A stretch of DNA of 39,463 nt from Pseudooceanicola lipolyticus (GCF_002786325.1 NZ_PGTB01000026.1:1-39463), one strand, 5' to 3'. Positions 14,590 to 22,381 are shown, counted from the stretch's first letter. Notes: generated by a model from the sequence alone, not told the origin. Numbers and translations are program-made.

Positions 14590-15698
14590 CCGGGCATGCC
14601 CATCTTGACCTGGTGGGCGGGATATCGGGCGATATGTTCGCGGCCTCGATGCTCTCCGCATTTCCCGGCACGCGGGACCAGCTGGAACACGATCTGTCCG
14701 ACGCGGGCCTGACCGAGTGGGTCACCCTTCGCGTGTGCGAGGTGCGAAAGTCCGGTTTTGCCGCAACCCAGGTTGGGTTCGAGATCACGCCGGGCGCCCC
14801 GCCGACCCGGCACTGGAAGGATATCCGCGCAAGACTGCACGGATCCGCCTTGCGGCCCGCCGTCCGAGCCGCCGCAATCGACATCTTCTCCGGCCTCGCA
14901 GAGGCGGAGGCCGCCAGTCACGGAATTCCGGTCGACAAGGTCCATTTTCACGAGATCGCGGACTGGGACTCGATGGCCGACATTGTCGCCGCCGCCTCGC
15001 TGATCGTCAGCACGAAGATCGCCAGCTGGTCCTGCTCTGACCTGCCTCTGGGGCGCGGACGCGTACAGACCCAGCACGGGCTGATCCCGGTGCCGGCGCC
15101 GGCGACGGCCCATTTGCTGTCAGGCTTCCGTTTCGCCGATGACGGCGGGGAAGGCGAGCGCATCACCCCGACCGGCGCCGCGATCCTCCGCCATCTCCTC
15201 CCGTCCCAGGATGGCCGCCAGGCTGGCCTGAAGCTGAGCGGTATCGGCACCGGTGCCGGGCAGCGCGAAATGAAGGGGATCCCCAATCTCTGTCGGCTGA
15301 TGTATTTCGAAACCGCCTCTGCAGCGGCAGACCTGGTGGGCAGCCTTGCTTTCGAGATCGACGACATGACCGCCGAGGAGCTGACGGCCGCCCTGGACCG
15401 TATTCGAACCAGTCGCGGGGTGCTCGATGCCGGTTACACCACCGGCTATGGCAAACAATCGCGGAGCCGTCACACTGTCACGGTCCTGGTCGAGCCAGCC
15501 CGCACCGACGAGGTTGTCGATCTGTGTTTGCGGGAAACCAGCACCATCGGCCTGAGGATCGGGAGCGTCCGACGTCGGGTTCTGCGGTGCGAGGCAAGCT
15601 TGGGCGGCGGGCTGCGCGCCCCGACCGTGCACCGGCCGGATGGCGCCACCGCAAAGGTCGCGCGAGACGAACCGGTCGGGGTGGGCGGTGATGAATAA
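14586..15698 (+). CDS. larC: Nickel-pincer cofactor nickel-insertion protein LarC
   Basis: A 370-residue LarC, the CTP-dependent cyclometallase that inserts nickel into the pincer nucleotide needed by LarA enzymes. Signatures are HLDLVGGISGDMFAASML at the N-terminus, VHFHEIADWDSMADIVAAAS (the His-rich conserved helix), CSDLPLGRGRVQTQHG, ITPTGAAILRHL, and the C-terminal FEIDDMTAEELTAALD with GYTTGYGKQSR. It is one continuous frame, unlike Lactobacillus plantarum larC, which is expressed by frameshift. At 370 residues it is somewhat shorter than the usual 400 or so, the shortfall being at the C-terminus. The start matches the family's normal N-terminus; it overlaps the 21-codon ORF and, downstream, larE by 8 bases. 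Confidence 0.92.
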   Translation: MTGHAHLDLVGGISGDMFAASMLSAFPGTRDQLEHDLSDAGLTEWVTLRVCEVRKSGFAATQVGFEITPGAPPTRHWKDIRARLHGSALRPAVRAAAIDIFSGLAEAEAASHGIPVDKVHFHEIADWDSMADIVAAASLIVSTKIASWSCSDLPLGRGRVQTQHGLIPVPAPATAHLLSGFRFADDGGEGERITPTGAAILRHLLPSQDGRQAGLKLSGIGTGAGQREMKGIPNLCRLMYFETASAAADLVGSLAFEIDDMTAEELTAALDRIRTSRGVLDAGYTTGYGKQSRSRHTVTVLVEPARTDEVVDLCLRETSTIGLRIGSVRRRVLRCEASLGGGLRAPTVHRPDGATAKVARDEPVGVGGDE

Positions 15699-16464
15699 TC
15701 CTGCGGCCGCGTTGCGCGAGGTCCTGGCTCGACATGGGGACCTAACCTTTGCCGTCAGCGGCGGCGTGGACAGCCTGACGCTTGCGGCCTTCGCCGGGCG
15801 CCTCGGGCCGGTCACGGTGGCACATGCGGTATCCCCGGCCGTTCCGAAGGAAGCGACGACGCGGGTGCTCGAGTTGGCCCGGGCGGAAAACTGGACGCTA
15901 CACGTGATCGAGGCTGGGGAATTCGCGGATCCTGACTATCTGCGCAACCCGCTGAACCGCTGCTATTTCTGCAAGTCGAACCTTTATGCCCGCATTCAGC
16001 AAGTGGTTCCGGGCCTCATCGCTGCGGGGACCAACACGGATGACCTGTCCGAGTTTCGTCCGGGGCTTCTTGCCGCGCGGGAGAACCGGGTGGTTCATCC
16101 CTACGTCGATGCGGGCCTGTCCAAGGCCGACCTGCGCCGGCTGTCCGCCGAAATCGGCCTAGGCGAGATCGCCGAACTGCCCGCACAGCCCTGCCTGGCC
16201 AGTCGGGTAGAGACCGGCATCCCGATCCGCGCCGACGACCTGGCGTTCATTCACCGTGTCGAAAGCACGCTGCGCGAATTTACCGATATTCCGGACCTGC
16301 GCTGCCGCGTGACCCGCAGCGGCATCCGCCTGGAAGCCGGCGGAGCGTTGCCCGCCGCCGCGACGGCGCGGATCGCCGCGATGTGCCGGGAGAGCGGCCG
16401 CATCTTCGCTGGGGTTGCCGCCTATCGACGCGGCAGCGCCTTCGTGGCACCGGAGCCGTCATGA
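15691..16464 (+). CDS. larE: Pyridinium-dicarboxylate sulfur transferase LarE
   Basis: A 257-residue ATP pyrophosphatase of the LarE family, which adenylates and sulfurates the carboxylates of the pincer precursor. The PP-loop is SGGVDSL (23-29). Cys91 and Cys94 lie in NRCYFCKSNLY, and Cys168 in PAQPCLASRVETG corresponds to the cysteine whose sulfur is sacrificed in L. plantarum LarE (Cys176). Having all three cysteines suggests the [4Fe-4S]-carrying LarE type, which can act catalytically; that distinction is my inference. The ATG at 15691 is chosen because it gives the normal N-terminus; upstream in-frame sequence lies inside larC. The stop overlaps the larB start (ATGA). Confidence 0.92.
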   Translation: MNNPAAALREVLARHGDLTFAVSGGVDSLTLAAFAGRLGPVTVAHAVSPAVPKEATTRVLELARAENWTLHVIEAGEFADPDYLRNPLNRCYFCKSNLYARIQQVVPGLIAAGTNTDDLSEFRPGLLAARENRVVHPYVDAGLSKADLRRLSAEIGLGEIAELPAQPCLASRVETGIPIRADDLAFIHRVESTLREFTDIPDLRCRVTRSGIRLEAGGALPAAATARIAAMCRESGRIFAGVAAYRRGSAFVAPEPS

Positions 16465-17138
16465 CCATTTCCCACACCGTGATCGACTGGGATCGGACCG
16501 CGCGCACCGGCGTGCCCGAAGTGGTGTTGGCCCCGTCCAAGACCAGCCACCAGCTCCGCGACATTGTCGAGGCTCACCAGGCGCGGGCGGTGCCTCTGCT
16601 GCTGACACGCCTGACGGATGGCCAGCTCGCCGATCTGGCGGATCTGCCGCTGGATCTCGACCCATTGGCGCGGACCGGCAGCCTGTTGGCGCCGGACATA
16701 CCTGCGGATGCACAGCGGCTCGGGATCGTGACAGCCGGCACGTCGGATTTGCCCGTGGCACTGGAGGCTTATCACACCGCCCGGTTTCTTGGCCTCGACA
16801 CAACGCTTTTCACCGATCTGGGCGTGGCCGGCCTCTGGCGGTTGCAGGATCGCCTTGAGGAGATCTCGGGTTTTCCACTGCTGATCGCCGTCGCCGGAAT
16901 GGAGGGCGCGTTGTTTTCCGTCCTCGCCGGGCTGGTCCGCGCACCCGTGATCGCAGTGCCAACCTCGGTCGGCTACGGCATGTCGGAGGGTGGCAAGGCG
17001 GCACTGTCCTCGGCGCTGGCCAGCTGCGCACCAGGCATCGTCACGGTCAATATAGACAATGGCTTCGGTGCGGCGGCGGCGGCGCGGAAGATGCTTCCGC
17101 CGTCGCGCACTGCGCTCAGGCCGGTTTCAACGCCCTGA
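16461..17138 (+). CDS. larB: Nicotinate-nucleotide carboxylase/hydrolase LarB
   Basis: A 225-residue LarB, which carboxylates nicotinic acid adenine dinucleotide and cleaves it to start pincer synthesis. The N-terminal IDWDRTARTGVPEVVLAPSKT (residues about 8-28) is the family opening. An AIR-carboxylase-like domain follows (IVTAGTSDLPVALEAYHTARFLG, then APVIAVPTSVGYGMSEGG and CAPGIVTVNIDNGFGAA). It is slightly shorter than the usual 250 residues. The gene order larC-larE-larB completes a full cofactor pathway next to the LarA-like gene, with ATGA coupling to larE. The last 23 bases overlap the 3' end of the convergent lysR gene. Confidence 0.93.
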   Translation: MTISHTVIDWDRTARTGVPEVVLAPSKTSHQLRDIVEAHQARAVPLLLTRLTDGQLADLADLPLDLDPLARTGSLLAPDIPADAQRLGIVTAGTSDLPVALEAYHTARFLGLDTTLFTDLGVAGLWRLQDRLEEISGFPLLIAVAGMEGALFSVLAGLVRAPVIAVPTSVGYGMSEGGKAALSSALASCAPGIVTVNIDNGFGAAAAARKMLPPSRTALRPVSTP

Positions 17139-18006
17139 GCTCGGCATCCGCCATTTCCGCCAGCACCCGAACGAGGTGGGTGCGCGGTGCATTGCGCGGA
17201 TAGAGCAGCCCGATCCCCCGCGATGGTGCCGAGGCCGGCAGGGACAGAGTGCGCACGCGGTTCCGCTCGGGCCGCGGCCCGGCCCAGTCGGGCACAACCG
17301 CCACCCCCAGCCCCTTGCCGACCAGGACCGCGATGGCATCCAGCGCGTCCAACTCAAACCGGACATCTGGTTCGGTCACACTGGTCTCGATCCACTGCTT
17401 CGCCAGACGCCCGCCCCATTGTCCGCGGTCATATAGGATCAGCGGCGAAGTGGCGAGAATCTCCAGCACATCGGTCCTCGTCTCTTCCGGCGGCACCATC
17501 AGCACGAAGCGCTCGCGCCGCCAGAGGGAGAACTCCATCGATTTTGACAGAGCAAATTCCGGCGCAACAAGTATCGCAGCATCAATGGCGCCGTCCTCGA
17601 CCCGTGAAAACAGGTCTGCCGAGGTGCCGGGAACGAGGTGCAGGCGCAAATTCGGATAGGTGCGGATGCTGACTTCCAGAACCGATGGCAAGAGACCGGT
17701 CAACGCCGTCGCAATCGCACCGATGCGCAGTTCGCCCGCAATCGCCGAGCCGCTGGCGGCAGAGCGCAGGTCACGCAGCCCCGACAGCACTTCGGGAAGC
17801 TGTTCCAGCACCGCATGCCCGGCCGCCGTGGGGCGCACCACACGTCCCGACCGGGCAACCAACGCGGTACAGAACTCCTCCTCCAGCGCGCGCAGGCGCA
17901 GCGCCACGGCATTCGCGGTAAGGCCCAGTTCCCGCGCCGCAGCAGCCATCGAGCCCTGTCGGGCGACGATCTGGAAAGTCAACAGATTGTCGGTGTCCAA
18001 ACCCAA
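17116..18006 (-). CDS. LysR-family transcriptional regulator
   Basis: A 296-residue LysR protein. The N-terminal helix-turn-helix (about 1-62) reads NLLTFQIVARQGSMAAAARELGLTANAVALRLRALEEE, followed by a substrate-binding effector domain (about 90-290). No in-frame ATG exists before an upstream stop, so TTG is used, at 18006 (with GAAGG five bases upstream) or at 18000. It is divergent from the SDR gene (intergenic 92 bases), and its 3' end overlaps larB in convergent orientation. Probably controls the SDR/RraA pair, and perhaps the larger island alongside the GntR protein; its effector is unknown. Confidence 0.88.
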   Translation of the reverse strand: MGLDTDNLLTFQIVARQGSMAAAARELGLTANAVALRLRALEEEFCTALVARSGRVVRPTAAGHAVLEQLPEVLSGLRDLRSAASGSAIAGELRIGAIATALTGLLPSVLEVSIRTYPNLRLHLVPGTSADLFSRVEDGAIDAAILVAPEFALSKSMEFSLWRRERFVLMVPPEETRTDVLEILATSPLILYDRGQWGGRLAKQWIETSVTEPDVRFELDALDAIAVLVGKGLGVAVVPDWAGPRPERNRVRTLSLPASAPSRGIGLLYPRNAPRTHLVRVLAEMADAELRALKPA

Positions 18007-18041
18007 GTATTCCTTCGTTTTGACCGCAGAACCAATCCAGT

Positions 18042-18054
18042 TTTACTTCTGTAA
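18042..18054. promoter_or_regulatory. Candidate LysR operator (T-N11-A)
   Basis: The motif TTTACTTCTGTAA has the T-N11-A form with inner symmetric arms TTAC/GTAA and sits between lysR and the SDR start. It lies about 36 bases upstream of the lysR start codon and 45 bases before the SDR gene. Form and position fit a LysR binding site; regulation is inferred. Confidence 0.45.
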
Positions 18055-18098
18055 TAATCGGTTAGCTAGTGCCTCATATCTGCAGGAGGGACGAAAGA

Positions 18099-18884
18099 AT
18101 GGATTTGGGTCTGAACGGACGCGTCGCGCTGGTTCTGGGAGGCGGCGGCGGATTGGGCAGTGCCATCGCCCAGAGCCTGGCAGCCGAAGGCAGCTTGGTT
18201 GCTGCAGCCGATATCGACAAGTCCGCCGCCGATGCCACCGCGGCGGCCATCGCCGCGAAGGGTGGCACCGCCACCGCCATGGCGTGGGACCTGGCCGAGA
18301 TCGAGGCCGTGGATGCCAATGTCACCAAGGTCGAAGCGGAGTTGGGCCCGGTTGATATTCTCGTCGCGATCACCGGTGGCCCGCCGCCGGGCACCGCCCA
18401 TGGGCAGTCGGTGGACACATGGCGGACGTTCTTCGACTCGATGATCGTCTCGGTGATGGCAATCTCCGACAGGGTTCTGCCGGGCATGCGCGCCCGCAAC
18501 TGGGGTCGGATCATCACTTCGACCTCCTCGGGCGTCGTTGCGCCAATCCCGAACCTGGGCATCTCCAACGCTCTGCGCCTGTCGCTGGTTGGCTGGTCAA
18601 AAACCGTCGCCGCAGAGGTGGGTAAAGACGGCGTGACCTGCAACGTGGTGATGCCGGGCCGCATCGCCACGCAGCGTATTTCCTTTCTCGACGAGAAGAA
18701 GGCCGAGCGCGAGCAACGCAGCGTAGACGAGGTGCGCGCCGACAGCCTCGCGATGATCCCCATGGGCCGCTACGGCGACCCGTCAGAATATGCCGATATG
18801 GTGGCCTTCCTTGCCTCGGACAGGGCAGGCTACATCACCGGATCGCAGATCCGGATCGACGGCGGCTATATCCCCAGCATCTGA
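18099..18884 (+). CDS. Divergent short-chain dehydrogenase/reductase-like protein
   Basis: A 261-residue Rossmann-fold SDR. The nucleotide-binding glycine motif is GGGGGLGSA (14-22) and the C-terminal block GSQIRIDGGYI is typical. Two canonical sites differ: the NAG motif reads ITGGPPPGT (91-99), and the catalytic YxxxK position reads SNALR (156-160). A divergent SDR subfamily shares this TGGPP/SNALR pattern, so the change is probably ancestral rather than decay, but ordinary Tyr-Lys catalysis is not possible. The start at 18099 follows AGGAGGG. RraA-like protein is encoded 18 bases downstream. Role in the island: oxidoreductase or possibly a non-redox step. Confidence 0.85.
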   Translation: MDLGLNGRVALVLGGGGGLGSAIAQSLAAEGSLVAAADIDKSAADATAAAIAAKGGTATAMAWDLAEIEAVDANVTKVEAELGPVDILVAITGGPPPGTAHGQSVDTWRTFFDSMIVSVMAISDRVLPGMRARNWGRIITSTSSGVVAPIPNLGISNALRLSLVGWSKTVAAEVGKDGVTCNVVMPGRIATQRISFLDEKKAEREQRSVDEVRADSLAMIPMGRYGDPSEYADMVAFLASDRAGYITGSQIRIDGGYIPSI

Positions 18885-18902
18885 GCCAAAGGACCTTACA
18901 GA

Positions 18903-19622
18903 ATGACCGAGACAAATGTCACCCTCGACGCCGAAGCCATCGCGATCCTGCGCGGTGTCACCACCGCCACCCTGACCACGATCCTGCTGAAGAAGGGCCT
19001 GCGCAACGTTTGGATTCGCGGCGGCATGCCGCTGCGGCCGGAACAGGAGCGCGTGGTGGGCCCGGCCTTTACCTTTCGCTTCGTGCCGGCCCGCGAAGAC
19101 CTCGCGACACCGGCAAGCTGGGGCAGCCCGATTTCGACCCGCGCCGCGATCGAGGCGATGCCCGAGGGCGCCTTTGCCGTCATCGACGCGATGGGATTTC
19201 AGGATGCCGGCGTGTTCGGTGACATCCTGTGCGCGCGTATGGTCAAGCGCGGCGCGGTCGGCCTTGTCACCGACGGGGTCGTGCGCGATCTCGACGGTGT
19301 ACTGGGCACCGGGCTGCCGGTTTGGGCGCGCGGAACGGCGGCGCCCCCATCGGTGGCCGGGCTCACCTTTGTCGGCTGGGAAGAAACCGTCGGCTGTGGT
19401 GGCGTCTGCATCATCCCGGGCGATACCATCGTCGCGGACAAGGACGGCGCTGTGGTAATCCCCGCGGCCTATCTCGGCGACATCTTGAAGGAAGCCCCGG
19501 AACAGGAGCGCATGGAAGGCTGGATCGTGAATGAAGTCGAGAATGACGCGAAACTGCCCGGGCTCTACCCGATGAACGAGGCCACCCGCGCCCGATACGA
19601 CGACTGGCGGAAGGACAATTAA
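18903..19622 (+). CDS. RraA/HMG-aldolase family protein
   Basis: A 239-residue member of the RraA-like family. Members include 4-hydroxy-4-methyl-2-oxoglutarate/oxaloacetate aldolases that cleave 2-keto acids to pyruvate. The metal and pyruvate site is seen as GVFGDILCARMVKRGAVGLVTDG (103-125) with VVRD (126-129), giving Asp107, Asp124, Arg128 and Asp129. Later, GCGGVCIIPGDTIVADKDGAVVIP is the family's usual C-terminal block. True RNase E inhibitor RraA proteins are about 160 residues, so the longer length and catabolic setting favour an aldolase or lyase. It would fit a last step releasing pyruvate from a 4-hydroxy-2-keto acid. Confidence 0.85.
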   Translation: MTETNVTLDAEAIAILRGVTTATLTTILLKKGLRNVWIRGGMPLRPEQERVVGPAFTFRFVPAREDLATPASWGSPISTRAAIEAMPEGAFAVIDAMGFQDAGVFGDILCARMVKRGAVGLVTDGVVRDLDGVLGTGLPVWARGTAAPPSVAGLTFVGWEETVGCGGVCIIPGDTIVADKDGAVVIPAAYLGDILKEAPEQERMEGWIVNEVENDAKLPGLYPMNEATRARYDDWRKDN

Positions 19623-19803
19623 TCGCCGCGGCCGCCGGTGGCGCCGTTGCGATTGCACCGCCCCATTCAGTCTCTGGCCTGGCGCCCAGGTCGGAGACTG
19701 ATCCAAGGCACGCGCCAGGCCGGGTGAGAGGCCGAAACCAGCATGGCGCGTTGCCGCGACATTGGCCAAAAATAGCCTGACCGCTTCGTCGCGCCCGCGT
19801 GGC

Positions 19804-22302
19804 CTAGCCGCATTTGGAATGGCCGCAGGCGGCGCAGGTCATGCAGCCTTCGATCATCCGCATCTCGTATTGGCCGCAGGACGGGCAGGGTTTGCCGCGC
19901 GTGCCGGGCTCGAGCCCGACCACCTGCGCCTGCGGGTCGGCCTTGAGCCCCATGCCCTCGCCTTCCAGAAAGCCGATGGCGACCATGTGGCGTTCGATGA
20001 CGCCGCCGATGGCGGCGAGGATCGAGGGGATGTATTTACCCTGCACCCAGGCGCCGCCGCGCGGGTCGAACACCGCTTTCAGTTCCTCGACCACGAAGGA
20101 CACGTCGCCGCCGCGCCGGAACACCGCCGAGATCATCCGGGTCAGCGCCACGGTCCAGGCAAAATGTTCCATGTTCTTGGAGTTGATGAACACCTCGAAG
20201 GGCCGGCGCCGGCCGCCCAGGATGATGTCGTTGATGGTGATATAGAGCGCGTGTTCGCTGTCGGGCCATTTCAGCTTGTAGGTATTGCCTTCCAGCGTCT
20301 GCGGCCGATCCAGCGGGTCGGTCATGTAGACCACGTCGCCATGGGGCTGCAGCGGTTCGGCATCGCTGGTGGCGAGGACTTCGGGATTTTCCGCCTCATC
20401 GTTCAACAGCGCAGAAGGCGCGACCTTCAGAGCTTGGGCAATCTTCTCTAAAGTCTCAACTCGCGGCGACGCGCTTTTTCCACTTAGTATGTCATAAACG
20501 CCGGTCGGGTTAAGACCAGCCATCTCAGCCAATCGAGCGGCGTTTATCCCTTTCTCGTCGATCAGCGCTTTTAGTTTCAGCTTCAATGTCGGTGTTTTTT
20601 GTTCGACCGCCGCCACGCTCAACACGCTGCCCGTCACCTCGTTCGGCCGGTAGGTGGTGCAGCCCTTGCAGCCCGAGTCATAGGCCTGCATGTAGACGTC
20701 CTTGAACGCCTCGAAAGAGATGTCCTCGGGGCAGTTGATGGTTTTCGAGATCGAGGAATCCACCCATTTCTGCGCCGCCGCCTGCATCTTGACATGATCG
20801 GCCGGCGACAGGGTCTGGGCGTTGACGAAATAGTCCGGCAGCGCCCGGTCGCCGAATTTCTCGCGCCACAACCGCACCGCGTAATCCTCGACCTGCTCTT
20901 CGGTGCGCGAGCCGTCCTTCTGCAGCACCTTGCGGGTATAGCTGTAGGCAAAGACCGGCTCGATCCCCGAAGACACGTTGCCGGCATAGAGGCTGATGGT
21001 GCCGGTGGGCGCGATCGAGGTCAGCAGCGCGTTGCGGATGCCGTGCTCGCGGATCGCGGCGCGCACGTCCTCGTCCATCACCATCATGTTGCCGCTGGCG
21101 AGGAATTTCTCGGCATCGAAGAGCGGGAAGGCACCCTTTTCCTTCGCCAGGTCGACCGAGGCCAGATAGGCCGCCCGCGCGATGGCGCGCAGCCAGGTTT
21201 CGGTCTGCGCCGCCGCGGCGTCCGAGCCATAGCGCAGGCCCAGCATCAGCAGCGCGTCGGCCAGCCCGGTGACGCCCAGCCCGATGCGGCGTTTCGCCTG
21301 CGCCTCCTGCAATTGCTGGGGCAGCGGGAATTTCGAGGCGTCGACGACATTGTCCATCATCCGCACCGCGGTGGCCACCAGCCGGTTCAGCGCCTCGCCA
21401 TCCAATGCGGCGCCCGGTTCGAACGGGTCGCTGACCAGCCGCGCCAGGTTGATCGAGCCCAGCAGGCAGGCGCCATATGGCGGCAGCGGCTGCTCGCCAC
21501 AGGGATTGGTGGCGGCGATGGTTTCGACATAGTTCAGGTTGTTGGCGGCGTTGATGCGGTCGATGAAGATCACACCCGGTTCGGCGTAATCATAGGTGGA
21601 TTTCATGATCCGGTTCCACAGGTCGCGGGCGGCGATGGTGTGGTAGACCTTGCCGCCGAACTGCAGCTCCCACGGGCCGTCGGCGCGCACCGCGGCCATG
21701 AAGGCATCGGTGACCAGCACCGACAGGTTGAACATGCGCAGCCGGGCGGAATCGGATTTGGCGGTGATGAAATCCTCGATATCCGGATGGTCGCAGCGCA
21801 TCGTCGCCATCATGGCGCCGCGGCGCGAGCCGGCGGACATGATGGTGCGGCACATCGCGTCCCAGACATCCATGAAGGAGAGCGGGCCCGAGGCATCGGC
21901 GGCCACGCCCGACACCGCCGCGCCCTTGGGGCGGATGGTCGAGAAATCATAACCGATGCCGCCGCCCTGCTGCATGGTCAGCGCGGCCTCTTTCAGCATG
22001 TCGAAGATGCCCGCCATGCTGTCGGGCACGGTGCCCATCACGAAACAGTTGAACAGCGTCACCTGCCGCGCGGTGCCGGCGCCGGCGATGATGCGCCCGG
22101 CGGGCAGGAATTTGAAATCCTCCAGCGCCTGGTAAAAGCTGTCTTCCCAGGCCTCGGGCTGGGCCTCGGCGCCGGCCAGGTCGCGGGCGATTCGGCGCCA
22201 GGTGTCCTCGACCGAAAGGTCGATCGGCGCGCCATCGGCCTGTTTGAAGCGGTATTTCATGTCCCAGATCTGCTCGGCAATCGGGGCGGCGAAGCGGGTC
22301 AT
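19804..22302 (-). CDS. nrdJ: Adenosylcobalamin-dependent ribonucleotide reductase NrdJ with inserted HTH domain
   Basis: An 832-residue class II reductase that makes deoxyribonucleotides using a B12-derived thiyl radical. Active-site features are Cys86 (LFNCFVMG), NPCGEQ at 266-271 (Asn266, Cys268, Glu270), QGGGIGYDFSTIRPKG, and a finger-loop stretch near APTGTISLYAGNVSSG. The C-terminal tail CPSCGQYEM...CMTCAACGHSKCG supplies cysteine pairs for re-reduction or zinc binding. Between the barrel (ending ...RPNEVTGSVLSVAAVEQK) and the C-terminal domain (VVYMTDPLDRPQTLEG), residues 570-635 form a complete XRE-type helix-turn-helix that I do not know from this family; see the separate entry. The start MTRFAAPIAEQIWDMKYRF is the usual one. 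Confidence 0.93.
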   Translation of the reverse strand: MTRFAAPIAEQIWDMKYRFKQADGAPIDLSVEDTWRRIARDLAGAEAQPEAWEDSFYQALEDFKFLPAGRIIAGAGTARQVTLFNCFVMGTVPDSMAGIFDMLKEAALTMQQGGGIGYDFSTIRPKGAAVSGVAADASGPLSFMDVWDAMCRTIMSAGSRRGAMMATMRCDHPDIEDFITAKSDSARLRMFNLSVLVTDAFMAAVRADGPWELQFGGKVYHTIAARDLWNRIMKSTYDYAEPGVIFIDRINAANNLNYVETIAATNPCGEQPLPPYGACLLGSINLARLVSDPFEPGAALDGEALNRLVATAVRMMDNVVDASKFPLPQQLQEAQAKRRIGLGVTGLADALLMLGLRYGSDAAAAQTETWLRAIARAAYLASVDLAKEKGAFPLFDAEKFLASGNMMVMDEDVRAAIREHGIRNALLTSIAPTGTISLYAGNVSSGIEPVFAYSYTRKVLQKDGSRTEEQVEDYAVRLWREKFGDRALPDYFVNAQTLSPADHVKMQAAAQKWVDSSISKTINCPEDISFEAFKDVYMQAYDSGCKGCTTYRPNEVTGSVLSVAAVEQKTPTLKLKLKALIDEKGINAARLAEMAGLNPTGVYDILSGKSASPRVETLEKIAQALKVAPSALLNDEAENPEVLATSDAEPLQPHGDVVYMTDPLDRPQTLEGNTYKLKWPDSEHALYITINDIILGGRRRPFEVFINSKNMEHFAWTVALTRMISAVFRRGGDVSFVVEELKAVFDPRGGAWVQGKYIPSILAAIGGVIERHMVAIGFLEGEGMGLKADPQAQVVGLEPGTRGKPCPSCGQYEMRMIEGCMTCAACGHSKCG
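20402..20595 (-). other. XRE-type helix-turn-helix domain inserted in-frame in NrdJ
   Basis: Residues about 570-634 of NrdJ read as a full Cro/C1-type HTH: LKALIDEKGINAARLAEMAG, then LNPTGVYDILSGKSASPRVE, then TLEKIAQALKVAPSALL. My hand count for 20401-20600 gives about 50% GC, against 63-75% in flanking blocks of the same gene. This points to later acquisition. The reading frame is kept on both sides, so the reductase should still be made whole. Confidence 0.8.
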
Positions 22303-22353
22303 GGCGCGAATCCTTGTGTGAGGGCGATCAAGGTAGCTGGTTTCTACAACAGT

Positions 22354-22381
22354 TTGAAGTCCCTGCGGAGTGCTCTACTAT
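22354..22381 (+). promoter_or_regulatory. Possible promoter of the DUF1489 gene
   Basis: TTGAAG (22354-22359) and TACTAT (22376-22381) are 16 bases apart, and the second box lies 27 bases before the GTG start at 22408. The 105-base divergent region is more AT-rich than its surroundings, consistent with promoters for both this gene and nrdJ. Only a pattern match. Confidence 0.35.

Noticed and set aside
12591-15113. An 840-codon minus-strand frame opposite ldh2, uxaA-like and larC genes
   Set aside because: Shadow of three tightly coupled real genes; no domain features.
20402-20595. An intein in NrdJ
   Set aside because: The insert is only about 65 residues, lacks a first Cys/Ser and terminal HN, and matches an HTH fold; intein sites in reductases lie in the active-site barrel, not in this linker.
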